Made by a program: the position numbers and the translations under genes
Notes under the pieces: generated by a model
Told to the model about the DNA's origin: nothing
The model's input: the letters and a program-made list of their open reading frames with translations, nothing else
Databases searched by the model: none
Shown here: piece by piece, positions 1 to 8,344 of the stretch
How the letters are laid out: every line of letters starts with the position of its first letter
Position numbering within the stretch: position 1 is the first letter of the stretch
Assembly: GCA_021836225.1 (NCBI GenBank)
Contig: JAKBJA010000133.1
Location: forward strand, 124,001 to 188,000
DNA from: Pseudomonadota bacterium
Lineage (GTDB): Bacteria > Pseudomonadota > Gammaproteobacteria > Burkholderiales > Thiobacillaceae
Length of the DNA: 64,000 bases
Direction of reading: 5' to 3'

Positions 1-449
1 ATGACGCCGAAGCGCGGACGGATCTCGTCGCGGAACTTCATCTGGATCTGGTAGAAGTTGACCGGCAGCTGGCGGTAACTCTTGATTTCGCGCCGCGCCA
101 CGTCGGTGATGACTTCCTCGTGGGTGGGGCCGAAACAGAAGTCGCGCTGGTGGCGGTCCTTGATTTTCAGCATCTGCGGGCCGAACACCGCCCAGCGCCC
201 GGTTTCCTCCCACAGCTCGGCCGGCTGCACCGCCGGCATCAGGAGTTCGATCGCGCCAGCGCGGTCCATCTCCTCACGCACCACCGCCTCGACCCGGCGC
301 AGCACGCGCAGCCCCAGCGGCATCCAGGTATACAGCCCCGAGCCCAGGCGCTTGATGAGGCCGGCGCGCAGCATCAGCTTATGGCTGACGAGTTCGGCCT
401 CGGACGGGGCTTCCTTTGTGGTCGAGATGAAGAACTGGGTGGCGCGCAT
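1..449 (-). CDS. proS: Prolyl-tRNA synthetase, N-terminal part (truncated by window edge)
   Basis: Charges tRNA-Pro with proline in the cytoplasm. Read on the minus strand from the ATG at 449, the first 149 codons give a typical bacterial ProS N-terminus: it opens [15 protein letters not shown] and continues through the class II motif 1 region ([18 protein letters not shown]) into [11 protein letters not shown], part of motif 2. The gene runs off the left end of the window, so the editing domain, motif 3 and anticodon-binding domain are not visible. It is divergent from the methyltransferase-fold gene at 525. No frameshift is seen in the visible part. Confidence 0.95.
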   Translation of the reverse strand, partial: MRATQFFISTTKEAPSEAELVSHKLMLRAGLIKRLGSGLYTWMPLGLRVLRRVEAVVREEMDRAGAIELLMPAVQPAELWEETGRWAVFGPQMLKIKDRHQRDFCFGPTHEEVITDVARREIKSYRQLPVNFYQIQMKFRDEIRPRFGV

Positions 450-524
450 GGTGGAATAATCGGGACGAAAACGCGCATTTTAGCGTGCGGACGGGTAATC
501 TTTCGCGCTCGATTTTGGGACGGG

Positions 525-1301
525 ATGGCAATGCGCTTGAAGTTTGGTAAACGCCGGGCAGGCGACGACGGGCTGGAAGTGACCGAGGAACGCGGTATGC
601 GCACGCTGCACCTGGGCAGCCGCGCGATCCAGAGCGCGATGCGGGTGAGCCGGCCGTGGGACCTGGAACTCGCCTACACGCGGGCGATGATGGGGTTCCT
701 GATGTTCAACCCGATGCCGCAGGACGTGCTGATGATCGGCCTGGGCGGCGGCTCGCTCGCCAAGTTCATCCGCAAGCAGCGGCCGCAGACACGCATCACC
801 GCGGTCGAAATCGATCCGCGGGTGATCGCCTCGGCACGCACGCATTTCGAGTTGCCGCCGGACGACGCCACCCTCAACGTGGTGGAAGCCGACGGCGCGC
901 TGTATGTGCGTCAGCACCCCGGCAGCGCCGACGTCATCCTGCTCGACGGTTTCGACGCCGGCAATCAGGTGGAGGCGCTGGCGACGCAGACGTTTTATGC
1001 TGCCTGCCGCCGTGTGCTGAGGCCGGGCGGCATTCTGGTGGTGAATCTGTGGGGCCGTGACAGCGAATTTGCCGAATATTTCGCGCGCCTGACCCGGGCA
1101 TTCGACGGCGAGGTCGGCTGGATTTCGGTGCAGGACAAGACCAACGTTATCGTGTTTGCGTTTGCCGAGCCGGGTGCGCCGGCCCGGCTCGAGGCGGCGC
1201 GGCCGCACTTGGCCGATCTGTCAAAGCGTTACGGTCTCGACCTGCGCGGCTTTGCGCGCGATTTTCAGTGGGCAGAGGGGATTGCGCCGCTGCTCAAGTA
1301 G
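525..1301 (+). CDS. Spermidine synthase-like protein (class I SAM/polyamine synthase fold)
   Basis: A 258-residue protein with the Rossmann-type fold of the spermidine synthase family. The glycine-rich loop MIGLGGGSLAKF, the acidic end of strand 2 (AVEIDPRVI) and ILLDGFDAG correspond to the decarboxy-SAM/SAM-binding segments. It is shorter than typical SpeE and has no recognisable N-terminal beta domain, so true aminopropyltransferase activity is uncertain; many such stand-alone proteins are annotated only as fused or SpeE-like. The ATG at 525 was chosen because a purine-rich GGGACGGG lies just upstream and because longer upstream readings overlap the divergent proS start. The gene stands alone, divergent from proS. 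Confidence 0.8.
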   Translation: MAMRLKFGKRRAGDDGLEVTEERGMRTLHLGSRAIQSAMRVSRPWDLELAYTRAMMGFLMFNPMPQDVLMIGLGGGSLAKFIRKQRPQTRITAVEIDPRVIASARTHFELPPDDATLNVVEADGALYVRQHPGSADVILLDGFDAGNQVEALATQTFYAACRRVLRPGGILVVNLWGRDSEFAEYFARLTRAFDGEVGWISVQDKTNVIVFAFAEPGAPARLEAARPHLADLSKRYGLDLRGFARDFQWAEGIAPLLK

Positions 1302-1563
1302 CGCGCCTGTTCGACGAAGCGATACAGCCGGACGCTTCCCGTGTCCGGGTCGGATGCCGGGGTGCGGGCGAAGCTAGGGGGGCGAATTCATGGATTCCCT
1401 GTCAAGTCCCGATCCGGTGGTTCAGTCAGCATGGAATTTGATAATCCGCTCGAAATATTAATTAAAACAATGCTTAACGTAATGTTCCGGATCGTGGCAG
1501 GTTTGCAATTTTCAGCGGGTATGAAAGAATGTAACTAATTGAATTTTATTAATGGTGGCGGCC
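1302..1563. other. Intergenic region before rppH
   Basis: About 260 bases without a convincing gene. The first part is GC-rich; from about 1430 to 1560 it becomes clearly AT-rich, which is where an rppH promoter would be expected (TTGCAA near 1502 is a possible -35 element, with no strong -10). An open frame at 1341-1538 exists but lacks family resemblance and a ribosome-binding site. Confidence 0.4.
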
Positions 1564-2115
1564 ATGATCGACCGAGAAGGGTACCGCCCGAACGTAGGCA
1601 TCATATTGTGCAACGCGCACAACCAGGTCTTCTGGGGCAAGCGCGTCAATCAGCACGCCTGGCAGTTTCCCCAGGGCGGTATCAACTCGGGGGAGACGCC
1701 GGAACAGGCCATGTTCCGGGAACTGGAAGAGGAAGTGGGCTTGCAGCCCGCGCATGTTCGCGTTCTGGGTCGCACGCGCGAATGGTTGCGTTACGACGTG
1801 CCCCCTCACTGGACGCGGCGCGACAGCCGCGGCCTGTATCGCGGCCAGAAGCAGATCTGGTTTCTACTGCGCCTGACCGGGCGTGATTGCGATGTTTCGT
1901 TGCGTGCCAGCAGTCACCCCGAATTCGACGCCTGGCGCTGGAACGAGTATTGGGTGCCGATGGAGGCGGTCGTCGACTTCAAGCGCGAGGTCTACCGACT
2001 GGCACTTGAGGAGCTCGAACGCTATCTGCACAAGGATGTCCGTCATTTGCGGCAGCGTGCGCCCCGCCTGTGCGACCGGCGGGGCATGGCACAGGACCTG
2101 TTGCTGAAGCCCTGA
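1564..2115 (+). CDS. rppH: RNA pyrophosphohydrolase (Nudix)
   Basis: RppH removes pyrophosphate from the 5' triphosphate end of mRNA and starts RNase E-dependent decay. The protein has about 183 residues. The N-terminus ([17 protein letters not shown]) and [14 protein letters not shown] are diagnostic, and the Nudix box [22 protein letters not shown] shows the metal-binding glutamates (REL-EEE). The start at 1564 is preferred over an in-frame ATG at 1552 because the family normally begins MIDxxGYRPNVG. In this lineage rppH often lies next to proS, as here. No odd features. Confidence 0.95.
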   Translation: MIDREGYRPNVGIILCNAHNQVFWGKRVNQHAWQFPQGGINSGETPEQAMFRELEEEVGLQPAHVRVLGRTREWLRYDVPPHWTRRDSRGLYRGQKQIWFLLRLTGRDCDVSLRASSHPEFDAWRWNEYWVPMEAVVDFKREVYRLALEELERYLHKDVRHLRQRAPRLCDRRGMAQDLLLKP

Positions 2116-2133
2116 TCCCGGAATGACGGAGGC

Positions 2134-2496
2134 GTGATGAAGATACGAATCCATGCTTCAACCACGCTGACGGCATTTGCCGGACCCGGGCCGGGTCTGC
2201 CCTTGTGGCAGGTCGCGCCCACGCGGGATGGCGCCGGACGGCGACTGACCGATTTCATGATGCTGATCCCGCGTTTGCGCAGCCGCCCGCGCGCCGAGAT
2301 CGAACAGGCGTCGCGCGATATCCAGGCCGTGCTGGCACTGCACCAGGATGTCGTATTTGCCGACCTCAACCTGAAACTGAACCTGTTGTGGGTGTCCTTG
2401 CGCCCGCGTCCCGGGGCAATCAGCGAACTGGTGGCGGCGATCCGTTTGCGCGTGCCCGAGGCGGTGCTGGTGGCGCATTACGCCGAGCCGCGCTAG
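2134..2496 (+). CDS. Conserved hypothetical protein, 120 aa
   Basis: I do not recognise a named family. The frame starts at an ATG preceded by a good GGAGG at about 2127-2131 and begins 18 bases after rppH, suggesting co-transcription. The 120-residue product is basic in the middle (IPRLRSRPRAEIE), has no signal peptide or membrane segment, and ends in an alpha/beta-looking region (LLWVSLRPRPGAISELVAAIRLRVPEAVLVAHY). Codon usage matches the neighbouring genes. A small soluble cytoplasmic protein is likely; function unknown. Confidence 0.7.
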   Translation: MMKIRIHASTTLTAFAGPGPGLPLWQVAPTRDGAGRRLTDFMMLIPRLRSRPRAEIEQASRDIQAVLALHQDVVFADLNLKLNLLWVSLRPRPGAISELVAAIRLRVPEAVLVAHYAEPR

Positions 2497-2656
2497 CGGT
2501 TTTCCGTGGTCGGCCGGACAAGTTTTGCGCTTGTCAGTGCATTCCGTATATCCCTGCAGATTGCAGGGAATCCCGCGTCCTTTCTGCGTTCCCGTTCACC
2601 CAAAGCGGCAGAATTCGTTAAAATGAGCGATTGCTAATTAACCCGCTGGAGCACAC

Positions 2657-3745
2657 ATGGCCGTTTCTGAACTTCAGGTGCAGACCGCACTGAAAGAGTT
2701 GGTCGACCCCAACACTCACAAGGACTACGTCTCGACCAAATCCGCCCGCAACATCAAGATCGACGGCGGTGCCGTGTCGGTCGATATTTTGCTGAGCTAT
2801 CCGGCGCAGAGCCAGCTGCCCGTCATCAAACAGCAGATCGAAGACAAGCTCAAAACCCTTGACGGCGTGACCAGCGCCACCGCCAACGTCAGCTTCAAGA
2901 TCGTGTCGCACAGCGTGCAGCGTGGCGTCAAGCTGATCCCCAACGTCAAGAACATCATTGCCGTGGCATCCGGCAAGGGCGGCGTCGGCAAGTCCACCAC
3001 CGCCGTCAACCTGGCGCTGGCGCTGTCCGCCGAAGGCGCGCGTGTCGGCATGCTGGACGCCGACATCTACGGTCCGTCGCAGCCGACCATGCTGGGCATC
3101 ACCGACAAGCCCGAATCCACCGACGGCAAGAACCTCGAGCCGCTGATGGGGCATGGCATCCAGGCGATGTCGATCGGCTTCCTGATCGACGTCGAAACGC
3201 CCATGGTCTGGCGCGGCCCGATGGTGACGCAGGCGCTGGAGCAGCTGCTGAACAACACCAACTGGAACGACCTCGACTATCTCGTGGTCGACCTGCCGCC
3301 TGGCACCGGCGACATCCAGCTGACGCTGGCGCAGCGCGTGCCGGTGACCGGCGCGGTGATCGTCACCACGCCGCAGGACATCGCGCTGATCGATGCGCGC
3401 AAGGGCCTGAAGATGTTCGAGAAAGTCGGCATCCCCATCATCGGCGTGGTCGAGAACATGAGCCTGCACATCTGCTCGAACTGCGGCCACGAAGAGCGCA
3501 TCTTCGGCGAAGGCGGCGGCGAGCGCATGTGCAAGGACTACAGCGTGGAATTCCTCGGCGCGCTGCCGCTCGACGGCGCGATCCGTGCCGATACCGATTC
3601 CGGCAAGCCGTCGGTAGTGTCCGACCCGAACGGCCGCGTGACCGAGATATACAAGCAGATCGCGCGCCGCGTTGCTGTTAAGATTGGCGAAACCGCGGTG
3701 GATCATTCCGCCAAGTTCCCCAATATCGTCATTTCCAATACCTGA
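2657..3745 (+). CDS. apbC: Iron-sulfur cluster carrier ATPase ApbC/Mrp (NBP35 family)
   Basis: Cytoplasmic P-loop ATPase that binds and transfers [4Fe-4S] clusters to apoproteins. The 362-residue protein starts with an MIP18/DUF59-like domain (about 1-85), then the deviant Walker [10 protein letters not shown] at residues 106-114, the switch I/II segments (DADIYGPS and [10 protein letters not shown]), and a C-terminal CxxC in [10 protein letters not shown] that holds the bridging cluster. The length is normal for the family. An ATTCGTTAAAAT stretch ending at about 2624 looks like a -10 region. The stop codon overlaps the ATG of dcd (position 3745), so the two are probably translated together. 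Confidence 0.95.
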   Translation: MAVSELQVQTALKELVDPNTHKDYVSTKSARNIKIDGGAVSVDILLSYPAQSQLPVIKQQIEDKLKTLDGVTSATANVSFKIVSHSVQRGVKLIPNVKNIIAVASGKGGVGKSTTAVNLALALSAEGARVGMLDADIYGPSQPTMLGITDKPESTDGKNLEPLMGHGIQAMSIGFLIDVETPMVWRGPMVTQALEQLLNNTNWNDLDYLVVDLPPGTGDIQLTLAQRVPVTGAVIVTTPQDIALIDARKGLKMFEKVGIPIIGVVENMSLHICSNCGHEERIFGEGGGERMCKDYSVEFLGALPLDGAIRADTDSGKPSVVSDPNGRVTEIYKQIARRVAVKIGETAVDHSAKFPNIVISNT

Positions 3746-4311
3746 TGAGCATTAAGTCCGACCGATGGATCCGCCGCATGGCGGCTGAGCATGGCATGAT
3801 CGAACCGTTCGAACCGGGCCAGATCAAACAGGCCGGCGGCAAGTCCATCGTGTCGTACGGCACGTCGAGCTACGGCTACGACGTGCGTTGCGCCAACGAA
3901 TTCAAGCTGTTCACCGACATCAACACCACGATCGTCGATCCCAAGGCGTTCGATCCGAACTCCTTCGTGGAGGTCAGGGGCGACTCCTGCATCATCCCGC
4001 CGAATTCCTTTGCGCTGGCGCGTACGGTGGAGTATTTCCGCATTCCGCGCAGCGTGCTGACCATCTGCCTCGGCAAGAGCACCTATGCGCGCTGCGGCAT
4101 CATCGTCAACGTCACCCCGCTCGAGCCCGAGTGGGAGGGCCACGTGACGCTGGAGTTTTCCAACACCACTCCGCTGCCCGCGCGCATCTATGCCAACGAA
4201 GGCGTGGCGCAAATGCTGTTCCTCGAATCCGACGAGGTGTGCGAAACCTCGTACAAGGACCGCGGCGGCAAATACCAAGGCCAGGTTGGCGTGACCCTGC
4301 CGAAAATTTAA
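3745..4311 (+). CDS. dcd: dCTP deaminase
   Basis: Deaminates dCTP to dUTP for thymidylate synthesis. The 188-residue product starts [13 protein letters not shown] and contains [12 protein letters not shown] and [19 protein letters not shown], the conserved segment carrying the catalytic glutamate and the phosphate-binding residues of the trimeric dUTPase-fold family. Length matches the monofunctional proteobacterial Dcd. Its ATG overlaps the last base of apbC. The stop is followed directly by a GC hairpin at 4311-4330. Confidence 0.96.
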   Translation: MSIKSDRWIRRMAAEHGMIEPFEPGQIKQAGGKSIVSYGTSSYGYDVRCANEFKLFTDINTTIVDPKAFDPNSFVEVRGDSCIIPPNSFALARTVEYFRIPRSVLTICLGKSTYARCGIIVNVTPLEPEWEGHVTLEFSNTTPLPARIYANEGVAQMLFLESDEVCETSYKDRGGKYQGQVGVTLPKI

Positions 4312-4350
4312 TCCCCGGGACACCGGGGATTCGTATAATCCGCTTTTTTT
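4311..4350 (+). terminator. GC hairpin followed by T-run, with embedded TATAAT
   Basis: An 8-bp perfect stem ATCCCCGG / CCGGGGAT (4311-4318 and 4323-4330, loop GACA) follows the dcd stop; a seven-T run at 4344-4350 comes 13 bases later. TATAAT at 4334-4339 sits between them and could be the -10 element for the decarboxylase gene, so the site may be a terminator for dcd, a promoter, or both. Confidence 0.45.
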
Positions 4351-4388
4351 AATCCGCCCTTTCCGACGGCTTCCCTCTGGAGCAGGCC

Positions 4389-6632
4389 ATGCGCTTCCGT
4401 TTTCCCGTTGTCATCATTGACGAAGATTTCCGCTCCGAGAACGCGTCGGGTTTGGGCATTCGTACCCTGGCCGAGGCGATCGAAAAGGAAGGCATGGAAG
4501 TGCTCGGCGTCACCAACTACGGCGACCTGACCTCGTTTGCCCAGCAGCAGGCGCGTGCCTCGGCTTTCGTGCTGTCGATCGACGATGAGGAACTGGCGGG
4601 GTCGGCCGAGGATGCCAATGCGGCACTGCAAAAACTGCGCGGCTTCGTCGAGGAAGTGCGCTTCCGCAATGCCGAGATCCCGATTTTCCTGCACGGCGAA
4701 ACCCGCACCGCGCGCCATATCCCGAACGACATCCTGCGCGAACTCAACGGCTTCATCCACATGCTGGAAGACACGCCGGAATTTCTCGCCCGCTATATCG
4801 GGCGCGAAGCGCGCGCCTACCTCGATTCCCTGGTGCCGCCGTTCTTCCGCGCGCTGACCCATTATGCGGCGGACGGCTCGTATTCCTGGCATTGCCCCGG
4901 CCACTCCGGCGGCGTGGCCTTCCTGAAATCGCCGATCGGCCAGATGTTCCACCAGTTCTTCGGCGAGAACCTGCTGCGCGCCGACGTCTGCAACGCGGTC
5001 GACGAGCTTGGCCAGTTGCTCGACCACACCGGCCCGGTGGGTGCGTCGGAGCGCAATGCGGCGCGCATTTTCAATTGCGACCACCTGTTCTTCGTCACCA
5101 ACGGTACCTCGTCGTCCAACAAGATGGTGTGGCACGCCACCGTCGCGCCCGGCGACATCGTCGTGGTCGACCGCAACTGCCACAAGTCCATCCTGCACGC
5201 CATCATGATGTGCGGCGCGATCCCGATCTTCCTGACGCCGACGCGCAACCACTACGGCATCATCGGCCCGATTCCGCTGGACGAATTCCGCCCGGAGAAC
5301 ATCGAGAAGAAAATCGCCGCGCACCCGTTTGCCAAGGATGTGAAGCGCAAGCCGCGCATCCTCACCATCACCCAGTCGACCTACGATGGCATCCTCTACA
5401 ACGTCGACATGATCAAGGAACTGCTGGGCGACTACATCGACACGCTGCATTTCGACGAAGCCTGGCTGCCGCACGCGACCTTTCATGATTTCTATCGCGG
5501 CATGCACGCCATCGGCCGCGACCGCCCGCGTGCCAAGGATGCGCTGGTGTTTGCTACCCAGTCGACACACAAGCTGCTCGCGGGCCTCTCCCAGGCTTCG
5601 CAGATCCTGGTGCAGGATTCGGAGACGCGCAAACTCGATTTCCACCGCTTCAATGAAGCCTACCTGATGCACACCTCGACCTCGCCGCAATACGCCATCA
5701 TCGCCTCGTGCGACGTGGCGGCAGCGATGATGGAGCCGCCCGGTGGCCCCGCCCTGGTTGAGGAATCGATCAAGGAAGCGCTCGACTTCCGTCGCGCCAT
5801 GCGCAAGGTCGACGATGAGTTCGGCGACTCCTGGTGGTTCAAGGTGTGGGGGCCGCAGAAACTCGCCGACGAAGGCGTGGGAGACCGCGAAGACTGGATG
5901 CTCGAAACCGGCGCGCGCTGGCACGAGTTCGGCAAGATCGCGCCCGGTTTCAACATGCTCGACCCGATCAAGGCCACTGTCATCACGCCTGGCCTGGATG
6001 TCGACGGCGCCTTTGCCGACTGGGGCATCCCAGCGGCGATCGTCACCAAATACCTGGCCGAGCACGGTGTCATCGTGGAAAAGACCGGGCTGTATTCCTT
6101 CTTCATCATGTTCACCATCGGCATCACCAAGGGGCGCTGGAATACCCTGGTGACCGCGCTGCAGCAGTTCAAGGCCGACTACGACGAAAACCAGCCGCTG
6201 TGGCGCGTGCTGCCCGAGTTCATCGAAAAGCACCCGCGCTACGAGAAAACCGGGCTCAAGGATCTGTGCGACCAGATCCACACCATCTACAAGGCCAAGG
6301 ACGTGGCGCGTCTGACGACCGAGATGTATCTGTCGGAAATGGCGCCGGCGATGAAGCCGGCCGATGCCTTCGCCAAGATGGCGCACCGCGAGATCGAGCG
6401 CGTCGAGATCGACAAGCTTGAAGGCCGCATTACCGCCATGCTGGTCACGCCCTACCCGCCGGGGATTCCGCTGCTGATCCCGGGCGAGCGCTTCAACGGC
6501 ACCATCGTGCGCTATCTGCAGTTCACCCGCGAATTCAACGAGAAATTCCCCGGCTTCGAGACCGATGTGCACGGTCTGGTCGAGGACGTGGTCGACGGCA
6601 AGCCCCGCTATTACGTCGATTGCGTGAGCTGA
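4389..6632 (+). CDS. PLP-dependent lysine/arginine/ornithine decarboxylase
   Basis: A 747-residue fold-type I (prokaryotic ornithine decarboxylase-like) enzyme that decarboxylates a basic amino acid to a diamine or agmatine. It has the N-terminal response-regulator-like wing domain (starts MRFRFPVVIIDEDFRSENASG), the PLP domain with HCPGHSGGVAF, TNGTSSSNK, LHFDEAWLPHA and the Schiff-base lysine in QSTHKLLAGLSQ, and the C-terminal domain with LVTPYPPGIPLLIPGE. Domain layout and length match AdiA/LdcC/SpeC-type inducible decarboxylases. Which substrate is used cannot be told safely; arginine or lysine are most likely. Transcribed alone, with hairpins on both sides. Confidence 0.9.
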   Translation: MRFRFPVVIIDEDFRSENASGLGIRTLAEAIEKEGMEVLGVTNYGDLTSFAQQQARASAFVLSIDDEELAGSAEDANAALQKLRGFVEEVRFRNAEIPIFLHGETRTARHIPNDILRELNGFIHMLEDTPEFLARYIGREARAYLDSLVPPFFRALTHYAADGSYSWHCPGHSGGVAFLKSPIGQMFHQFFGENLLRADVCNAVDELGQLLDHTGPVGASERNAARIFNCDHLFFVTNGTSSSNKMVWHATVAPGDIVVVDRNCHKSILHAIMMCGAIPIFLTPTRNHYGIIGPIPLDEFRPENIEKKIAAHPFAKDVKRKPRILTITQSTYDGILYNVDMIKELLGDYIDTLHFDEAWLPHATFHDFYRGMHAIGRDRPRAKDALVFATQSTHKLLAGLSQASQILVQDSETRKLDFHRFNEAYLMHTSTSPQYAIIASCDVAAAMMEPPGGPALVEESIKEALDFRRAMRKVDDEFGDSWWFKVWGPQKLADEGVGDREDWMLETGARWHEFGKIAPGFNMLDPIKATVITPGLDVDGAFADWGIPAAIVTKYLAEHGVIVEKTGLYSFFIMFTIGITKGRWNTLVTALQQFKADYDENQPLWRVLPEFIEKHPRYEKTGLKDLCDQIHTIYKAKDVARLTTEMYLSEMAPAMKPADAFAKMAHREIERVEIDKLEGRITAMLVTPYPPGIPLLIPGERFNGTIVRYLQFTREFNEKFPGFETDVHGLVEDVVDGKPRYYVDCVS

Positions 6633-6657
6633 GCCGGCCGCCGTTTGCTGAGGCTGC

Positions 6658-6685
6658 TTGATTTGTCAGGCAAGAAGCGTATGAT
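6658..6685 (+). promoter_or_regulatory. Probable sigma-70 promoter of the rpsF operon
   Basis: TTGATT at 6658-6663 and TATGAT at 6680-6685 are separated by 16 bases and match -35 and -10 elements. The expected start point, about 6692, coincides with the first base of the hairpin at 6692-6709. Confidence 0.45.
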
Positions 6686-6691
6686 TTGCAG

Positions 6692-6719
6692 TCCCCGGTT
6701 TGCCGGGGATTGTTTTTTT
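6692..6719 (+). terminator. Rho-independent terminator or attenuator upstream of rpsF
   Basis: Stem TCCCCGG / CCGGGGA (6692-6698, 6703-6709), loop TTTG, followed by TTGTTTTTTT. It ends transcription from the decarboxylase gene. Because it also lies at the predicted start of the rpsF transcript, it could act as a promoter-proximal attenuator. Confidence 0.65.
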
Positions 6720-6782
6720 GACTTTACTACCTTGCTCCACCGCACCGCACCGCAGCGGGGGGCTGAACCGAAAGGAAACTTG

Positions 6783-7166
6783 ATGCGGCATTATGAAATC
6801 GTATTTATCGTCCATCCCGATCAGAGCGAGCAGGTGCCCGCGATGATCGAGCGCTACAAGGGCAACATCACCACGCGCGGCGGCAGCGTCCACCGCCTGG
6901 AAGACTGGGGCCGCCGCCAGATGGCCTACCCGATCCAGAAGGTCCACAAGGCCCACTACGTGCTGATGAACATCGAGTGCGACCAGGAGACCCTGGAAGA
7001 GCTTGAGCATGGCTTCAAGTTCAACGATGCCGTGCTGCGCCATCTGACCATCAAGCGCGACGATGCCGTGACCACGGCCTCGCCGATGATGAAGGAAGAG
7101 AAGTCGCGCGACATGCTGGACAGCGCCAAGCCGGAAGCGGCAGCCGAAGCGCCTGCCTCAGCCTGA
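6783..7166 (+). CDS. rpsF: 30S ribosomal protein S6
   Basis: Binds 16S rRNA with S18 in the platform of the small subunit. The 127-residue protein starts [21 protein letters not shown], carries [16 protein letters not shown] and ends in an acidic Ala/Glu-rich tail typical of S6. The start at 6783 is supported by AAAGGAAAC just upstream; a longer in-frame reading to 6645 would cross the terminator. First gene of rpsF-priB-rpsR-rplI. In other bacteria the S6:S18 pair represses its own operon through the leader; the C/G-rich leader at 6745-6775 is where such a site would lie, but I cannot confirm it. Confidence 0.97.
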   Translation: MRHYEIVFIVHPDQSEQVPAMIERYKGNITTRGGSVHRLEDWGRRQMAYPIQKVHKAHYVLMNIECDQETLEELEHGFKFNDAVLRHLTIKRDDAVTTASPMMKEEKSRDMLDSAKPEAAAEAPASA

Positions 7167-7170
7167 GTGA

Positions 7171-7461
7171 GTGAATCGGCTGGTCATCAGCGGAGCCCTC
7201 ATCCAGGTTGACCCTCTGCGTTACAGCCCGGCGGGCGTGCCGATTGCCGAAGCGGTCATCCAGCATCGCAGCAGTCAGGCAGTGGCAGGCCAGCCCCGGC
7301 AGGTGGAGTGCGAGTTGACAGTCCAGGCGAGTGGATCGCTTGCTGGCCAGCTGGCCCAACTGGCCACCGGAACGCAGATCAAACTGGAAGGCGCGTTGAA
7401 CCGACGCAGCGTGAACAGCCGGCAACTGATCTTGATATTGAATCGAATCGAAAAGGAATAA
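7171..7461 (+). CDS. priB: Primosomal replication protein N (PriB)
   Basis: Single-stranded-DNA-binding OB-fold protein of the replication restart primosome, partner of PriA. 96 residues, GTG start at 7171 four bases after the rpsF stop. The sequence NRLVISGALIQVDPLRYSPAGVPIAEAVIQHRS is the recognisable PriB N-terminus, and the gene sits between rpsF and rpsR as in most beta- and gammaproteobacteria. Length is normal. Confidence 0.93.
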   Translation: MNRLVISGALIQVDPLRYSPAGVPIAEAVIQHRSSQAVAGQPRQVECELTVQASGSLAGQLAQLATGTQIKLEGALNRRSVNSRQLILILNRIEKE

Positions 7462-7464
7462 ATC

Positions 7465-7752
7465 ATGGCACGTCCCATGGGTGGAAAATCCGGCGGCAAG
7501 TTCGCCAACAAGCGCCGCGACAGCGGCAACCGTGGTCTCTTCAAGCGCCGCAAGTTCTGCCGCTTCACCGCTGAGAAAGTGGTCGAGGTGGATTACAAGG
7601 ACATCGACGTGCTGAAGGAATTCATCGCCGAAAACGGCCGCATCATCCCGGCCCGCATCACCGGCACCAAGGCGCACTACCAGCGCCAGCTGGGTACCGC
7701 GATCAAGCGTGCGCGCTTCCTGGCGCTCATGCCTTACACCGACCTGCATTGA
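7465..7752 (+). CDS. rpsR: 30S ribosomal protein S18
   Basis: Small-subunit protein that binds together with S6. The 95-residue product is very basic at the N-terminus and contains [20 protein letters not shown] and [21 protein letters not shown], the S18 signature. It starts three bases after priB, with AAAAGGAA as ribosome-binding site. Confidence 0.97.
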   Translation: MARPMGGKSGGKFANKRRDSGNRGLFKRRKFCRFTAEKVVEVDYKDIDVLKEFIAENGRIIPARITGTKAHYQRQLGTAIKRARFLALMPYTDLH

Positions 7753-7762
7753 GGAGACGACC

Positions 7763-8212
7763 ATGCAAGTGATTCTGATGGACAAAGTCGTCAACCTGGG
7801 CAATCTGGGTGACGTGGTCAAGGTGAAAGACGGCTACGCCCGCAACTTTCTGATCCCCACCGGCCGTGCACGTCGCGCCACGCAAGCCAACATGGAAGCG
7901 TTTGCCGCGCAGAAGGCCGAACTGGAACGCGTGGCCGCCGAAAAGCTGGCCGATGCCCAGCGCCGCGGCGAAAAGCTGGAAGGTGTCAGCGTGACGGTCA
8001 GCCATAAGGCCGGCGTCGATGGCCGCCTGTTCGGCTCCGTGACCAACGCCGATATCGCCGATGCCCTGAAAGCGCAAGGCCACGACGTGGTCAAGGCGGA
8101 AATCCGCCTGCCCGAAGGCCCGTTCAAGGCCATCGGCGAATACCCGGTGGTGCTGGGGCTGCACCATGACGTCACCGCCAACATCACGGTGGTGGTGGTC
8201 GGCGAACAGTAA
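7763..8212 (+). CDS. rplI: 50S ribosomal protein L9
   Basis: Large-subunit protein at the base of the L1 stalk. 149 residues: N-terminal domain [32 protein letters not shown] (the L9 signature), connecting helix, and C-terminal domain ending in a hydrophobic beta segment. Start at 7763 has GAGGAGA upstream. Last gene of the operon, followed by a strong terminator. Confidence 0.97.
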   Translation: MQVILMDKVVNLGNLGDVVKVKDGYARNFLIPTGRARRATQANMEAFAAQKAELERVAAEKLADAQRRGEKLEGVSVTVSHKAGVDGRLFGSVTNADIADALKAQGHDVVKAEIRLPEGPFKAIGEYPVVLGLHHDVTANITVVVVGEQ

Positions 8213-8230
8213 TCCGCCGGCCATTCCTGG

Positions 8231-8260
8231 AAAGGGAGCCATCGGCTCCCTTTTTTTATT
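8231..8260 (+). terminator. Rho-independent terminator after rplI
   Basis: AAAGGGAGCC at 8231-8240 pairs with GGCTCCCTTT at 8244-8253 around a three-base loop and continues into a run of seven Ts, a textbook intrinsic terminator for the rpsF operon. Confidence 0.9.
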
Positions 8261-8344
8261 TGTCCTCAAGGCATACCCGGCTGTCCACGTCTTATCCACA
8301 GCTTTTCACTTGGTGGGCCCGAGGCTGAAGACTAGAATCCTGCC

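Noticed and set aside
1341..1538. 65-codon frame upstream of rppH
   Set aside because: No ribosome-binding site, no similarity, and it spans an AT-rich promoter-like stretch.
4308..6572. A 754-codon open frame antisense to the decarboxylase gene
   Set aside because: It is a low-complexity shadow frame (rich in Arg, His, Gly, Val) produced by high GC content; the plus-strand frame encodes a well-conserved enzyme.
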